Shown: positions 16,561 through 26,767, counted from the stretch's first letter. The stretch: DNA of 64,000 nt from Desulfomicrobium sp. UBA5193 (GCA_002412965.1 DHWB01000011.1:516542-580541), one strand, 5' to 3'. Notes: generated by a model from the letters alone, not told the origin. Numbers and translations are program-made.

Positions 16561-18519
16561 CTAATACGGCAGCCTGTTCAATGACTTGAGGATGAGGGTG
16601 CAGCCCATGGCGAACATGCCGGCCAAGCCCATGCCGCAGGAAAATCCCGCCAGCAGGACCGGGGCGTACTGACGCCACTTGGTCCCGAATTTTTGCAGAA
16701 AATAATAGCGCCCCAAGAGGGCTCCCGCCAATTCCAGAATCAGCCCGTGGGGTGTCGACTGACCCAGCCCGCGTACCACTCCGTAGATCAGAAGCACCGG
16801 CAGCCCGAGTACGCTGAGCAGGGCGTAAGTCACCACGCCCAAGGCCACCCCGCACGACACATACAGTGAATTCAGCGCCTGGAAGAAAAGGGAGTTTCCT
16901 TCCAGGGTCGCGGTCTGCATCAAGAGCGAGTTCAGGGCCTGCAGATGCCAGAGCTCCTGGGCATAGGGGTAGCTGGCCGAGGGGATGGGGGCCAGCTGCC
17001 ACAGGAACTGCGAAAAGAGCAGGGAGGCGATGAGCACGATGGGCAGGGTCACGAACTCGGCCTTGATGATGCCGCGCAGGTTGGTCCCGGTCAGCTCGAT
17101 CTGGCGGAAGCTGACCGTGGCCTCGCCGTAGTTGTGGATGGGGATGGGCGCGTACCAGATCTCGATGCCATTGTATCCGAAGTATTTGGCGCCGGCGATG
17201 AAGCTGGCCTCGCGGACCATGGGCAGGCTCACGAATTGTCCGGCGATGCCTTCCATGCGTGCCGTGATGTAGGACAGGATCGGCGTGTAGACGAACCCGT
17301 AGATCAGGAAGAAGATCCACGGGAAGCTGGGCACGAGCCAGGCGCAAAAAGCCACGTAGGACAGGGTCGAGAAAACATAGATCCCGAGCGACAGCCAGAT
17401 GGAGATGTCGCCGCGGCCCGGGGGGGGGTTGAAGAGGACGCTGAAATCCAGTCGATGGCCGGTCTGTTTGCGAAAAGACTGGGCCACATGCCAGAACCCG
17501 ATCAACCCGATGGCCAGCCCAAGTCCAATGCCGAAGCTCATGTAGAAGTCGAAGCTGTTGGAGAAGACCGTGTCCACCGTGCCCATGCCCGGATGCCAGC
17601 GGTGCAGGATGCCGTTCTCATGCAGGATGGGGTTGGCCACGATGGTGATGAGCAGACCCACGAAGCCGCCGATGACTGCCCAGAAGGGCAGGACCATGCC
17701 GATGAAGATGAGGCCCAGATCGAGCTGTATGCCCGTGGCCACGGCGGGCAGGAAGCTTTCGGTGTTGCGGGTCAGGTCCAGCCAGGGGATGGGGATGAGG
17801 CGGATGGGCTCGGTGAAGAAAAGTCCGGACAGGGCCGGCAGCATCACATAGAAAAAGCCGAAGGTCAGCCCGATCATGGCGCCGATGGAAAAGACCCGCC
17901 ATTTCCAGTTCTCCTTCCTGTCCTCTGTGGATTCGGCCAGGGCCATGGTGCCGAGCGCGGCGACCGGGGCCATGGGAAAGGGGAGCTTCTCCACGTCCGA
18001 GGTCAGGCGGTACAGGGCGTAGCCCAGCCCGAACTGGTCGATGCGCTGGATGATCATGGCGCCGCACATGAGCAGGATGGGGATGAGCCAGTCCCGGTGC
18101 AGAAAGGTGCGCTCGGCATAGGATGCGGAGTCCAGGGCCGGGGCCACCCAGGAGGGGATGAACTCGGTCAGCCCGAGCATCTGGGCCGCGTCGGACTGGA
18201 TCAGGTACTGGCTCCAGAGCAGGCCCTGAAAGGGCGAGGCCAGGGCCGCGCCGGCCATGTAATAGAGGAGAAAGATTTCCTGCTGCTTGAGCTCCGTGTA
18301 CGAGCGCTTGGCGATCTCGGCGAAGAGGATGATTGTCACCCAGCGCGCGGCGGGGCCGATGCCCGTGCCCAGCACCAGCTGCAGATACATGGACCCCGGC
18401 ATCATCAGAAAGCCGATGAAGATGGCGCCGACGACTGTTTTCCAGTCGAAGCCTTCCTCGAATTTGGCCGGGGGTTTGAGGAGGTCCCGATATTCTTTCA
18501 GTTCGCGATCGTCGTACAT
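16561..18519 (-). CDS. Large OPT-like multi-spanning membrane protein (DUF6785/6784-like)
   Basis: 652 residues with about 14 hydrophobic segments and almost no soluble domain. The general pattern resembles oligopeptide-transporter-superfamily proteins of the DUF6785/6784 type, but I cannot assign a substrate. It begins MYDDRELKEYRDLLKPPAKF, a short charged cytoplasmic N-terminus before the first membrane segment. It follows a second protein of the same kind with an 8-base gap; the two probably arose by duplication or form a pair. Last gene of the five-gene ABC/FtsX operon starting at 26667. Function unknown; possibly uptake or export of peptides. Confidence 0.72.
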   Translation of the reverse strand: MYDDRELKEYRDLLKPPAKFEEGFDWKTVVGAIFIGFLMMPGSMYLQLVLGTGIGPAARWVTIILFAEIAKRSYTELKQQEIFLLYYMAGAALASPFQGLLWSQYLIQSDAAQMLGLTEFIPSWVAPALDSASYAERTFLHRDWLIPILLMCGAMIIQRIDQFGLGYALYRLTSDVEKLPFPMAPVAALGTMALAESTEDRKENWKWRVFSIGAMIGLTFGFFYVMLPALSGLFFTEPIRLIPIPWLDLTRNTESFLPAVATGIQLDLGLIFIGMVLPFWAVIGGFVGLLITIVANPILHENGILHRWHPGMGTVDTVFSNSFDFYMSFGIGLGLAIGLIGFWHVAQSFRKQTGHRLDFSVLFNPPPGRGDISIWLSLGIYVFSTLSYVAFCAWLVPSFPWIFFLIYGFVYTPILSYITARMEGIAGQFVSLPMVREASFIAGAKYFGYNGIEIWYAPIPIHNYGEATVSFRQIELTGTNLRGIIKAEFVTLPIVLIASLLFSQFLWQLAPIPSASYPYAQELWHLQALNSLLMQTATLEGNSLFFQALNSLYVSCGVALGVVTYALLSVLGLPVLLIYGVVRGLGQSTPHGLILELAGALLGRYYFLQKFGTKWRQYAPVLLAGFSCGMGLAGMFAMGCTLILKSLNRLPY

Positions 18520-18526
18520 GGCTATC

Positions 18527-20500
18527 TCAGGATGGCAGAATCAGGTAGCTGATTCCGGTTTTGAGGCTGACCAGGGCCCAGAAGGCGCCCATGCAGAAAT
18601 CGCCGATGATCAACCCGATGAAGATGAGGCGAACGCGCCGGTACAGAAAGGTGCCGCCGTAACGCAGGCACAGGGCGTTGCAGGCCCAGCCCACCAGAAA
18701 ACTGAACCACAGGACGCGCATGGAGGCGCTGTAGGCCAGGAGATAGCCGATGGGGTGAATGGGCCACCAGGGAAAGAGGTAGTAGCACAGGACCAGGACG
18801 AGCATGACGACCGCGCCTGCCAGGACAAAGAAGAGCACCCAGTTGTCGGGAGTCTGGGCCGTCTGCAGCAGACGCTGGGAGTTGGCGTACACCGTCTGGG
18901 TCGTGCGTGTGGCCCAGTCCATGTCGAGCTCCTGGATGCCGTACCGATAGCACAGATAGAGCATGCTCAAAAACGACACGACCACGGCCAGGATCAGGCT
19001 TGCGCCGATGGTCAGGGCCATGAGCTTGCGGGCGCGCATATGCTCCGTGATTTTTCCGGCATGCAGCAGCGAAGGCATCAGGGCTTCGCGCACATCGACA
19101 AAAAGCATCTTCTGCAGGCTCATCCCCAGCACCAGCCCGATACTGCCGAATGGTCTTGATCCGAAAATGCTCATGGCCGCGTCGGAAGGAGCCGCGTTCA
19201 GCGACACGAAGGGAATTCCGCCCTGGCAGATGAGCTTGGCCACGAGCAGGGTGATGGCGAAGAAGCAGGTGTAGAGCAGGACCGCGCTCCCGAGCCCCAT
19301 GCCCCAGAACATGGACCAGGCGCACAGGGCCGCAAGGCCCAGGATCGTGCCCAGCATGGAGGCGCGGGCCGAAATCCATCCGGCTTCCTGGAAATTCGGA
19401 TCCGGCCGCAGGCATTGCCTGACCACGTCGAAAAGATACTCGCGGGCCAGCCAGATCATGAACACGAAGAAGACGAGGCTGGCCCCGATGATCTGCGTTT
19501 CTTCGGGCCGTGAGATTATCGGTCCGAAGAGGGTGCCCAGGGCCGAATCGGGGATCTGCAGCCCCGAAGTTTGCAGAACACCGGCAAGCAGCCCGGCAAA
19601 GAGGAAAAAGAACCAGAAGCTTAGGGACACCTGCCGGGTGGTGATGAACGCGAAGCCGATGAAGGCCGGATAAAGATAGATTTTAAGTTTCTGGAAGCCG
19701 GACAAGAAGCCCGTGGCCGGAAAATAGGACCCGGCCAGGATCTCCGTGGGCAGCGCCGGAATGGACGGGATGTGCGCGGAGAGGCCGCCCAGGAGGTGCA
19801 GCGCCACGGGGATGCACAGGCCGCAGACCAGGAACGGGTCGCGCAGAAAGGTGAAGAGGCGCTGCTCGTCATAGGCCTCGGCCAGGAGCTTCGGCATCTG
19901 CAGCAGCGGAAAGTTGATGCGTTCGTTGACCACCCACTGGGCGGTGAAGAGATTGGCCAGGCAAAAGAGGGTCGCATAGGCCAGGAATATGAAGACGCTC
20001 CACGCCCCGAGCACCGGCAGCCAGAAGGACCAGGGGATGAGCTCCCAGGTCTGCATGAAGGACAGCCCCGATTTTCCGGGCGCCCCGTTGTAGAGCGCCT
20101 CCAGGATGGCCGGGTCGCGGGGATAGAGCGCCTCGGGCAAGAGCGGCAGCAGGCTCTCCGCCCAGCCATTGGTGCTGTCGGCGAACTGGGCCGGGGCCGT
20201 GATGTTGATGAAAAAGGTCCGCACCAGGCCGGTGAAGCCTATGCCGGAGACCACGACCATCAGCGCCCAGGCCGTGAGCAGTTCCATGCCGCTTAAAAGC
20301 GGGGCGCGGCGGGAAAGTTTGGCCAGAAGGGCCAGCAGCACGGCCGAGGCGAAGAAGACGAAGAAGGCGGCCAGGGGAAAGTGCCCTCCCGCCAGGGGCG
20401 TGGTCTTCAGGTAGCTGTTGGCGAACGGGGTCACCGCGCAGATGGCCACGCCGGAAAGCATGCCGCAGAGCAGGGCTCTGGGACGTATGGTGTGCATCAT
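18527..20500 (-). CDS. Large OPT-like multi-spanning membrane protein, second copy
   Basis: 658 residues and about 14-15 membrane segments, the same class as the protein encoded at 16561. The start at 20500 (MMHTIRPRALLCGML) overlaps the stop of the giant M28/FtsX gene (ATGA), so the two are coupled; a longer upstream open frame lies over that gene and is discarded. Conserved-looking segments include NERINFPLLQMPKLLAEAYD and WPIHPIGYLLAYS. The latter, in a late membrane segment, is typical of this group. Substrate unknown; its genetic linkage to an FtsX-type ABC exporter is the best functional clue. Confidence 0.75.
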   Translation of the reverse strand: MMHTIRPRALLCGMLSGVAICAVTPFANSYLKTTPLAGGHFPLAAFFVFFASAVLLALLAKLSRRAPLLSGMELLTAWALMVVVSGIGFTGLVRTFFINITAPAQFADSTNGWAESLLPLLPEALYPRDPAILEALYNGAPGKSGLSFMQTWELIPWSFWLPVLGAWSVFIFLAYATLFCLANLFTAQWVVNERINFPLLQMPKLLAEAYDEQRLFTFLRDPFLVCGLCIPVALHLLGGLSAHIPSIPALPTEILAGSYFPATGFLSGFQKLKIYLYPAFIGFAFITTRQVSLSFWFFFLFAGLLAGVLQTSGLQIPDSALGTLFGPIISRPEETQIIGASLVFFVFMIWLAREYLFDVVRQCLRPDPNFQEAGWISARASMLGTILGLAALCAWSMFWGMGLGSAVLLYTCFFAITLLVAKLICQGGIPFVSLNAAPSDAAMSIFGSRPFGSIGLVLGMSLQKMLFVDVREALMPSLLHAGKITEHMRARKLMALTIGASLILAVVVSFLSMLYLCYRYGIQELDMDWATRTTQTVYANSQRLLQTAQTPDNWVLFFVLAGAVVMLVLVLCYYLFPWWPIHPIGYLLAYSASMRVLWFSFLVGWACNALCLRYGGTFLYRRVRLIFIGLIIGDFCMGAFWALVSLKTGISYLILPS

Positions 20501-23500
20501 GGGCGGGCCCTCAGCTTCGCGCTTATGCGCGCCTGCATGCTTGTTTCGAAGAGTTCCTTGTTCGCGTCGTCGAGAGACCGCCAGATCAGCAGCTGCTTGC
20601 GCAGATCGTTCAGGAACGAGCGGCACAGTCGCAGCCATACGTTCTTCTCTCCCGCTTCCCTGGTCAGGGTGATGCGCATCTCCAGAAAATCAGGGTAGTC
20701 CGGCGAGGGGCACGACATGATGTGGACGCGCTGGCGGATGCCGAAGTCGAAAGGCGCGAGCCAGGCCCTGAAGAAGATGTTGAAGCAGTCCGGATGGTCC
20801 TTGTTTGGCGCATCAAGGGGACAGGCGTACTCCACGTCGAGCTCGTCGATGGAGAAGAGGCCGTGCGAGATGTCCGCGTGGGCCTGGTAATATTCGGCCA
20901 GAAAGCCTCCGGCGCAGTCCTGCTCGTGCAGCTTGATCAAAAAGGGCAGGGTCACGACCATGGTCGACCCGTCGGGCTTCGGCAGGTTCCAGGTCCTGGT
21001 CACATCCGGGATGGCGATGTGCGAGGCAACCCTTGAAGGATAGATCACGGACAGGAGCACCACGACCATGACCGCGAGCATGGCCCCTACGCCGGCCAGG
21101 GAGGAATAGTTGGCGGTCATGCCCGCCCACAGCGCGGTGCCCGCCAGAAAATGCGCGGCGACCTGGGCGACCAGATAGCCGGTCACGGCGCTGATGACCC
21201 CGAAGGCCAGGGCTTCGGCGACGAACAGGGAGGACACGTGCGGCGGGGCCAGCCCGACGGAGGTGTAGACCGCGATCTCGCGTTTTCGTTCGACCACGCT
21301 GCCGACCATGGTGTTCAGGACGATGAGGATGGCGATGATCGACGGGATGAGCACGTTGCCCATGCCGCTGTAGGATAGGGCGCTGGACGAATAGTGCAGC
21401 CAGGTGCTGTCTGCGGTGCCGTGGAAGAGCAGCAGCTGATAGCGGTCGGCGAGCTGGGCCGAGATGTTCTCGTGGCGAATCTCCGGGCCGGGAACGAGCG
21501 CCACGCTTTTGAGGCTGCCGCCCATGCGCAGCAGGGTCCGGGCCGGGATGATGAGGGTCTGGTCGCCGCCGACATGCTGGTAGCGGCTGGACATGCCCGC
21601 GATCTCCTGGCCTGACTCCACGGCCTCGGCCTCCGCTTCGCTCAGCTCCGAGGATGTCTCGTTGGGATAGACCACGGGCGTGAGCGGTTCCCCGTCCAGA
21701 TCGAGGGACTGGTCATGCGTCGTGCCCTGAAAAATTCCCTGTACGGTGAAGGGGATGCCCCAGATGAGCACCTGGGGGATCCCCGCCAGGGACTGTATGC
21801 CCAAATCGGAGGCCATTTTTTCGGACAGCAGCACCTGATGGGCGCTCGTGTCGTCAAGCCACGTCCCTTCCACCAGAACGGTGCCGTGCGCGGCGAGCCC
21901 CGCCTCCTCGGCATCCAGTCCCACCAGCCCCGCAGCCACGGCGAGCTTGTCCCCGAACGTGACGCTGATGGCCGGGGGCCGTGTCCTGTCCTGGGTCTCC
22001 CACCACACGCGGCGGGTCAGCAGCTTCGAGTCGGGATGGGTGGTGCGGATTTCCGCGCCGAGGTCTTTAGGCAGCGACTTCCATTCCAGCGCCTTGAGCA
22101 TGAGGCCCTGATAGGGGGAGTGCGGCTTGTAGCGGACCGCGCCCTGGTCCAGGGAGTGCCGCACGGACGTGAAATTGAGCAGGGTGTAGGTCAGGATGAC
22201 CAATGTGGCGCAGGTCAGGGCCGTGCGCACCTTGCGCCGGCGCAGGTTGGTCACGCCGATGGAGAAGGCGGCCACGAAGGCGCCCCACAGGGAAATGGAT
22301 TGGTCCTGGGTAATGCGGGCCCTGCGCTGGAGTTGCTTCATCTCCTGTTCAAAACGCGTGAAGAGGATGAGCGAGACGAGCACCGACAGCCCAAGGATGA
22401 AAAAAGCCAGGACCACGACCATGGGGCTGTAGGTCAGCTCGAAGGCCGGGTGCACGTTGTAGATGATGGCGATGACTACGGCCAAAAGGCCCAGAAAGGA
22501 TGCGATGCGCTTGTGGATGGAGACATGGGCGAAGAAAAGCCGCTCCAGGCAGTAGGCGAAGGGCACAAAGAGGGCGATGTAGAAGAGCACCCCGCCCAGC
22601 ACGTCCTTCTGGGTGCGCTCAACGTCGTTGTAGACACGGGCCAGCACGGACAGGCAGGCCCTGGCGTGCTGGTCCGCCGCGCTGTGGTTCAAGGCGTCGC
22701 GAGCTTCCAGGGACTGGCGCAGATGGTCCTGCCCCTGCTGCAGCAGAACGCGGATGCGCTGGTTGACGATGGAGTGCTGCTCCAGGTTTTCCACGCGCGG
22801 CACGACCAGATGCATCATGTCCTGGGCCGCCTGCATGGACGTGTTCAGGATGGCCGGGGTGGCGGAGGCCAGGAAACCCTGGCCGAGCATGTCCTCGGCG
22901 CTGTTGCCGAGCAGCAGCAGTTTTCTCTGCAGGACTGTGTCGGACAGGGTCACCTTGAAGGGTGTCTCCGGCTCCAGAAAGAGGCTGCACAGGGTGGATT
23001 GTTTGGTGTCGATGCGGCTGTACCAGTAGCGCAACGGATCGGTCTCGGTCCGCGCGTCGATGAGGCTGATCCGGGTCAGGTGGTTCAGGCTGCGCGCGTC
23101 CTGGAGCTGAAAGAGGGTGGTCTGGGTGCAGCCGAACATGATCAGGTCCGTCTCTGCCTGCCCCCGATTGAGCTTGACCCGATAGCGGTCCTTGCCCGTG
23201 GCCGACTTGTCGATGGCCCAGCTGGCGCTGTTGGCGCCGGGCTCGAAACGGTAGCCTTCGATGATGGCCTTGCCGAAGGAGTGCTTCTTGTCGGCCAGAC
23301 CGGGCAGGCGGAATTCACCCAGACTGTCCACCCAGGCCAGGGAATATTGCTGGTCCTGATAGACCTGCAGCAGGGCGTTCTCGGCTTTCTGTTCCGGGAA
23401 AAGCTCGCCCTGGCGCAGAAAGTTGGCCCGTCCGGCCAGGGTGGCGAAGCCGTTCACGGCCTTGTAGGGCGCGTCGGGCAGCTTCGCGCGGTCCAGGGCG

Positions 23501-25251
23501 CGCAGCATGGTCGTGACCAGCTCCGCCTGGACCCGGACCCGCTCCATGTCCACCCGCTCCAGGGTATCGTAGGGGGTGCCCCAGGCTCCGCGCATGTCGC
23601 TCAAGGTCGCCAGCGTGAATCCGGGCATCCCGGCCAGGGCCGTCAGTTCTCCGCCCATGGCCGGCTGGTCCGGGAAATGGTTGAACCACTGCTGACGCCC
23701 CGTTCCTCCGAGCAGATCGGCGTAGGCGATGGCGTGGTCCTTGGCCGCTTCGGCCAGGACCGGGCGGATGTGGGTGAACTGCTTGGCGCGGTTCACGGTC
23801 GGGATGAGCCGGAACATCCAGCCGTCGTCCACGCTGCCCACGGCGTTGCCATGGGAGGAGAGGTGCAGGGAGACAGCGGCGGCGATGCGTTTTTCTTTCG
23901 TCAGCGCGTTCAGCTCAAGGGCCGATTCGAGGCTCGCGACACGCTCCGCGACATCCGCCGCGATGCGCCTGGCGCGCGCCAGGGCCAGGGGCAGCACCCC
24001 GTTCACGGCCGCCAGGGCTTCCTCGTCCAGTTTGTCGTATGCGGCTTCCCAGCCCACGCGCCGCAGCAGGAGCTTTTGCCGGGCCAGCTCCTTGATGCGC
24101 TCGGCGTTGGCGTCGGCATCCTTGCGGGCCAGGCGCAGGCCGGTGTTGATGGTCTCGATGGCATTGCGCAGTTCGGTCTGGATGGCCTGCAGGACAAGGC
24201 CGCCGTGTTCCGGATTTTCCGGAGCCAGCGCGCCCTTTTCCAGCAATTCGACCGTGGTCCCTGCGGCTTCGCCGCGCTCGCGCATCTCATCCAGTTCCGA
24301 GGCCAGCTCCTTTTTCTTGCTGCTCAAGGCCCAGACCGCTTCGCGCATTCCCGCCAGGTTGCTGCCGTGGCCGGTGCTGGCCAGGAGCAGGACGGAGCGT
24401 TGCGGAGGGGCCGCGGCAAACCCTTCGGCCAGATGCAGCAGGGTCGCCAGGGACGTGCCCTCGTCGACGCCGGGGGCATGCTCCGGCACATAGCGGCTCG
24501 CGTCCAGAAATGCTTCGATGAGCAGAACTTCTTCGGAAAGCTTAGGATCCTGGCCGGGAATGAAGCAATAGACATTGCCGGCCAGATGCTTGGACCACTC
24601 GGTCCGGCCTTCGAGGCGCGCAACGCGGCCTTGAATGGCTGCAAGCGGGGCCAGCCCGGATTCGAATTTTTCAAGCGGGACCCAGTACCTGGGAAAGTCG
24701 ATGGGCGTGAGCTCTTCCTTGTCCCGAAAGCGCAGCCTGGGCGCGGTATCGTCGCCCCGGTCAAGATAGACCAGGGCCTTGGCTCCAAGGTTGGCCGCAT
24801 TCTGCCAGCTCGCGGCGGAATCCAGGTCCATGAGCACGATGTTCCCGGCGATGACCTTGCCGTCAAAATCCTCAAGTCTGCCGGCTCCCACATAGACAAG
24901 CTCGCCGCGCAGCCCTTCCGGCGGAACGGTTTCCGGTGCCAGGGCGTTGGCGAAGAGGGGATGGACGGGTATTTCGCGTCCGTCCATGGCCAGGGAGGCG
25001 GAGGTGAACTTTCGGACCGGCGCGGTGAAATACTGACGACCGGTCACGGCCTTCAGCTCCGCAGGCATGGCTTTGAAGACCGACTGGACATAGTCGGCCG
25101 TGCGCGCTTCTCCGAAAGTGCCCAGCGACCGGTCCGCCGTGCCTCCAATGATTTTGAGGTGTTGCTCGACATCCGCCAGGGCAGTGCCGCCGGTCAGGAC
25201 GAGGCAGAGCAGCAGGGCGAGGCGCAGGATTTCAGGAATGCGCGGACGCAT
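20497..25251 (-). CDS. Giant M28-peptidase-like / FtsX-type permease fusion
   Basis: 1584 residues. After a signal-anchor (ILRLALLLCLVLTGGTALA), residues 20-650 form an extracytoplasmic region resembling an M28 peptidase with an inserted PA-like part. Around residues 900-1000 come four membrane segments, and the C-terminal third has an FtsX/MacB permease core including the family segment VVERKREIAVYTSVGL. The M28 part seems to lack the zinc ligands: where active enzymes have HxD and GADDN, this has AFLDAS and GVDEG. It may thus be a non-catalytic binding domain. The start at 25251 has AGGA 6 bases upstream and overlaps the ATPase gene by 20 bases. It should act as the permease of the adjacent ATPase. 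Confidence 0.8.
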   Translation of the reverse strand: MRPRIPEILRLALLLCLVLTGGTALADVEQHLKIIGGTADRSLGTFGEARTADYVQSVFKAMPAELKAVTGRQYFTAPVRKFTSASLAMDGREIPVHPLFANALAPETVPPEGLRGELVYVGAGRLEDFDGKVIAGNIVLMDLDSAASWQNAANLGAKALVYLDRGDDTAPRLRFRDKEELTPIDFPRYWVPLEKFESGLAPLAAIQGRVARLEGRTEWSKHLAGNVYCFIPGQDPKLSEEVLLIEAFLDASRYVPEHAPGVDEGTSLATLLHLAEGFAAAPPQRSVLLLASTGHGSNLAGMREAVWALSSKKKELASELDEMRERGEAAGTTVELLEKGALAPENPEHGGLVLQAIQTELRNAIETINTGLRLARKDADANAERIKELARQKLLLRRVGWEAAYDKLDEEALAAVNGVLPLALARARRIAADVAERVASLESALELNALTKEKRIAAAVSLHLSSHGNAVGSVDDGWMFRLIPTVNRAKQFTHIRPVLAEAAKDHAIAYADLLGGTGRQQWFNHFPDQPAMGGELTALAGMPGFTLATLSDMRGAWGTPYDTLERVDMERVRVQAELVTTMLRALDRAKLPDAPYKAVNGFATLAGRANFLRQGELFPEQKAENALLQVYQDQQYSLAWVDSLGEFRLPGLADKKHSFGKAIIEGYRFEPGANSASWAIDKSATGKDRYRVKLNRGQAETDLIMFGCTQTTLFQLQDARSLNHLTRISLIDARTETDPLRYWYSRIDTKQSTLCSLFLEPETPFKVTLSDTVLQRKLLLLGNSAEDMLGQGFLASATPAILNTSMQAAQDMMHLVVPRVENLEQHSIVNQRIRVLLQQGQDHLRQSLEARDALNHSAADQHARACLSVLARVYNDVERTQKDVLGGVLFYIALFVPFAYCLERLFFAHVSIHKRIASFLGLLAVVIAIIYNVHPAFELTYSPMVVVLAFFILGLSVLVSLILFTRFEQEMKQLQRRARITQDQSISLWGAFVAAFSIGVTNLRRRKVRTALTCATLVILTYTLLNFTSVRHSLDQGAVRYKPHSPYQGLMLKALEWKSLPKDLGAEIRTTHPDSKLLTRRVWWETQDRTRPPAISVTFGDKLAVAAGLVGLDAEEAGLAAHGTVLVEGTWLDDTSAHQVLLSEKMASDLGIQSLAGIPQVLIWGIPFTVQGIFQGTTHDQSLDLDGEPLTPVVYPNETSSELSEAEAEAVESGQEIAGMSSRYQHVGGDQTLIIPARTLLRMGGSLKSVALVPGPEIRHENISAQLADRYQLLLFHGTADSTWLHYSSSALSYSGMGNVLIPSIIAILIVLNTMVGSVVERKREIAVYTSVGLAPPHVSSLFVAEALAFGVISAVTGYLVAQVAAHFLAGTALWAGMTANYSSLAGVGAMLAVMVVVLLSVIYPSRVASHIAIPDVTRTWNLPKPDGSTMVVTLPFLIKLHEQDCAGGFLAEYYQAHADISHGLFSIDELDVEYACPLDAPNKDHPDCFNIFFRAWLAPFDFGIRQRVHIMSCPSPDYPDFLEMRITLTREAGEKNVWLRLCRSFLNDLRKQLLIWRSLDDANKELFETSMQARISAKLRARP

Positions 25252-25981
25252 GGCGATCCTGGATGGTGCCAAGCGAGATGCTCAGCTCGTCGCGGTGTTC
25301 GATCTTGTCGATGCGCCCGTCCCGGATCCAGACAACCCGGTCGGAGACATTGAGCATCTTGAAGTCGTGGGTGGCGGAGATGACCGTGACCTTGCGCTCG
25401 CTGCTCATTTTCTGGAGCAGGGCGATGATCTCCTCGCCCGTGGAGGAATCGAGGTTGCCCGTCGGTTCGTCGGCCAGGACGATGGCCGGGTCGTTGGCCA
25501 GGGCGCGGGCGATGGCCACGCGTTGCTGCTGTCCACCGGAGAGCTCCGAGGGCTTGTGCTGAAAACGCTCCCCAAGCCCGACCAGGTCCAAAAGTCCACG
25601 CCCCTTATCCACCGCGTGATCCCCGGGCATGCCGGCAAAGATCATGGGCAGGGTGACGTTTTCGAGCGCGCTCATGACCGGGATGAGATTGAAGGTCTGA
25701 AAGATGTAGCCGATCTTGCGGTTTCTGAGCCAGGCCAGCTCATAGGCGTCGAGCTGGGAAATATCGACCTCATCGATGAACACGCGTCCGCTCGTGGGCT
25801 TGTCCAGACCGCCGATCATGTTGAAGAGGGTGCTCTTGCCCGACCCCGAAGGCCCCATGATGGACAGGTATTCGCCAGCCGCGACCTCCAGATCCACCCC
25901 TTTCAAAACCTGGACCATCATCTTGCCCAGGGCAAAGGTCTTCGTCACTCCGACCACGCGTACGATATTGTGCGTATCCAT
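25232..25981 (-). CDS. ABC transporter ATP-binding protein (LolD/MacB type)
   Basis: 249 residues, the normal length. Walker A GPSGSGKST at 43-51, Q-loop Gln95, signature LSGGQQQRVAIARAL at 147, Walker B IVLADEPTGNLD at 167 and switch His205. The LNMIGGLDKPTSG type sequence and the ADEPTGNLDS box place it in the LolD/MacB/FtsE group that powers FtsX-type permeases rather than classical importers. The start at 25981 shares a base with the stop of the upstream permease gene (TGATG). It energises the permeases on both sides. Substrate unknown. Confidence 0.95.
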   Translation of the reverse strand: MDTHNIVRVVGVTKTFALGKMMVQVLKGVDLEVAAGEYLSIMGPSGSGKSTLFNMIGGLDKPTSGRVFIDEVDISQLDAYELAWLRNRKIGYIFQTFNLIPVMSALENVTLPMIFAGMPGDHAVDKGRGLLDLVGLGERFQHKPSELSGGQQQRVAIARALANDPAIVLADEPTGNLDSSTGEEIIALLQKMSSERKVTVISATHDFKMLNVSDRVVWIRDGRIDKIEHRDELSISLGTIQDRHASAHS

Positions 25982-26667
25982 CAATATTCTTCCTTCATGA
26001 CGATGATCGGTTGCAGTTTCGCCGCCAGGATCGCCGGGTACAGCACGCCCAGGATCGAAAGCGCGATCCCGGTGCCCCAGGCCTTGGCCGCCTCGGCGAG
26101 CAGGGGCAGAAGGCTCATCTGACCATAGTCCAGGGCGCCGAAGTGCAGAAAGGAGCTGGCCCAGGCCGCGATCAGGCCGAGCAGGGCTCCGGCGCCGGCG
26201 CCGAGCAATCCAAGGGCCAGGGCTTCGAGCAGGAAAAGGCGCAGGATCATGCGGTCGAGCGCGCCCAGGCATTTCATGATTCCGATTTCGCGGAAGCGCT
26301 CGGTCACGGACATGAGTTGGGCGTTGACGATGCCGACAGTGCAGACCAGGAGCGAGAGGACCATGAGCCACAGCTCCTTGGGACCGGCCGTGATGCCAAG
26401 GCCGGTGGAATCCAGCGAGTATCCTGCTTCGAGCAAGAGGGGCAGGGCCGCGTCGCCGTGTATGCGGAACAGTTCCCGGGCGATGGCCGAGCCCGTCAGG
26501 GTGAAGCCCAGAAAGGCGATGGCCAGCACGAGGCTGAACGTGGTGATGAGGGAACGGAAGAAGCGAATGCGCAGGCTGCTGATGGCCATGGCCAGGGAAT
26601 TGCTCCACGGCAGCACGATTTGCCGGGAGATTGCCTGACTGGAGGGACGGACTGCTGGTCCGGACAT
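25981..26667 (-). CDS. FtsX-type ABC permease
   Basis: 228 residues with the FtsX core only: a first membrane segment after a short cytoplasmic start (LRIRFFRSLITTFSLVLAIA), a short extracytoplasmic loop of about 50 residues, then three segments including VTERFREIGIMKCLGALDRM, the conserved cytoplasmic coupling motif. The extracytoplasmic domain is much smaller than in MacB or LolC, which suggests the giant protein encoded downstream supplies the periplasmic part. AGGAG lies 6 bases before the ATG. First gene of the five-gene operon 26667-16561. Confidence 0.9.
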   Translation of the reverse strand: MSGPAVRPSSQAISRQIVLPWSNSLAMAISSLRIRFFRSLITTFSLVLAIAFLGFTLTGSAIARELFRIHGDAALPLLLEAGYSLDSTGLGITAGPKELWLMVLSLLVCTVGIVNAQLMSVTERFREIGIMKCLGALDRMILRLFLLEALALGLLGAGAGALLGLIAAWASSFLHFGALDYGQMSLLPLLAEAAKAWGTGIALSILGVLYPAILAAKLQPIIVMKEEY

Positions 26668-26767
26668 GGGACTCCTGCGGTGCGTGGCTGCATGTTGAAG
26701 CTACATGGCCACATTTAGGAACTATTATTAGTTAATAAGTATTTCTATCCATAAAGCCGCCGAGAAA

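Noticed and set aside
20497..25272. Long plus-strand open frames opposite the M28/FtsX, GltB and CheB/CheR genes
   Set aside because: They are by-products of high GC content on the complementary strand: low-complexity Gly/Ala/Arg/His composition, no family motifs and no ribosome-binding sites.
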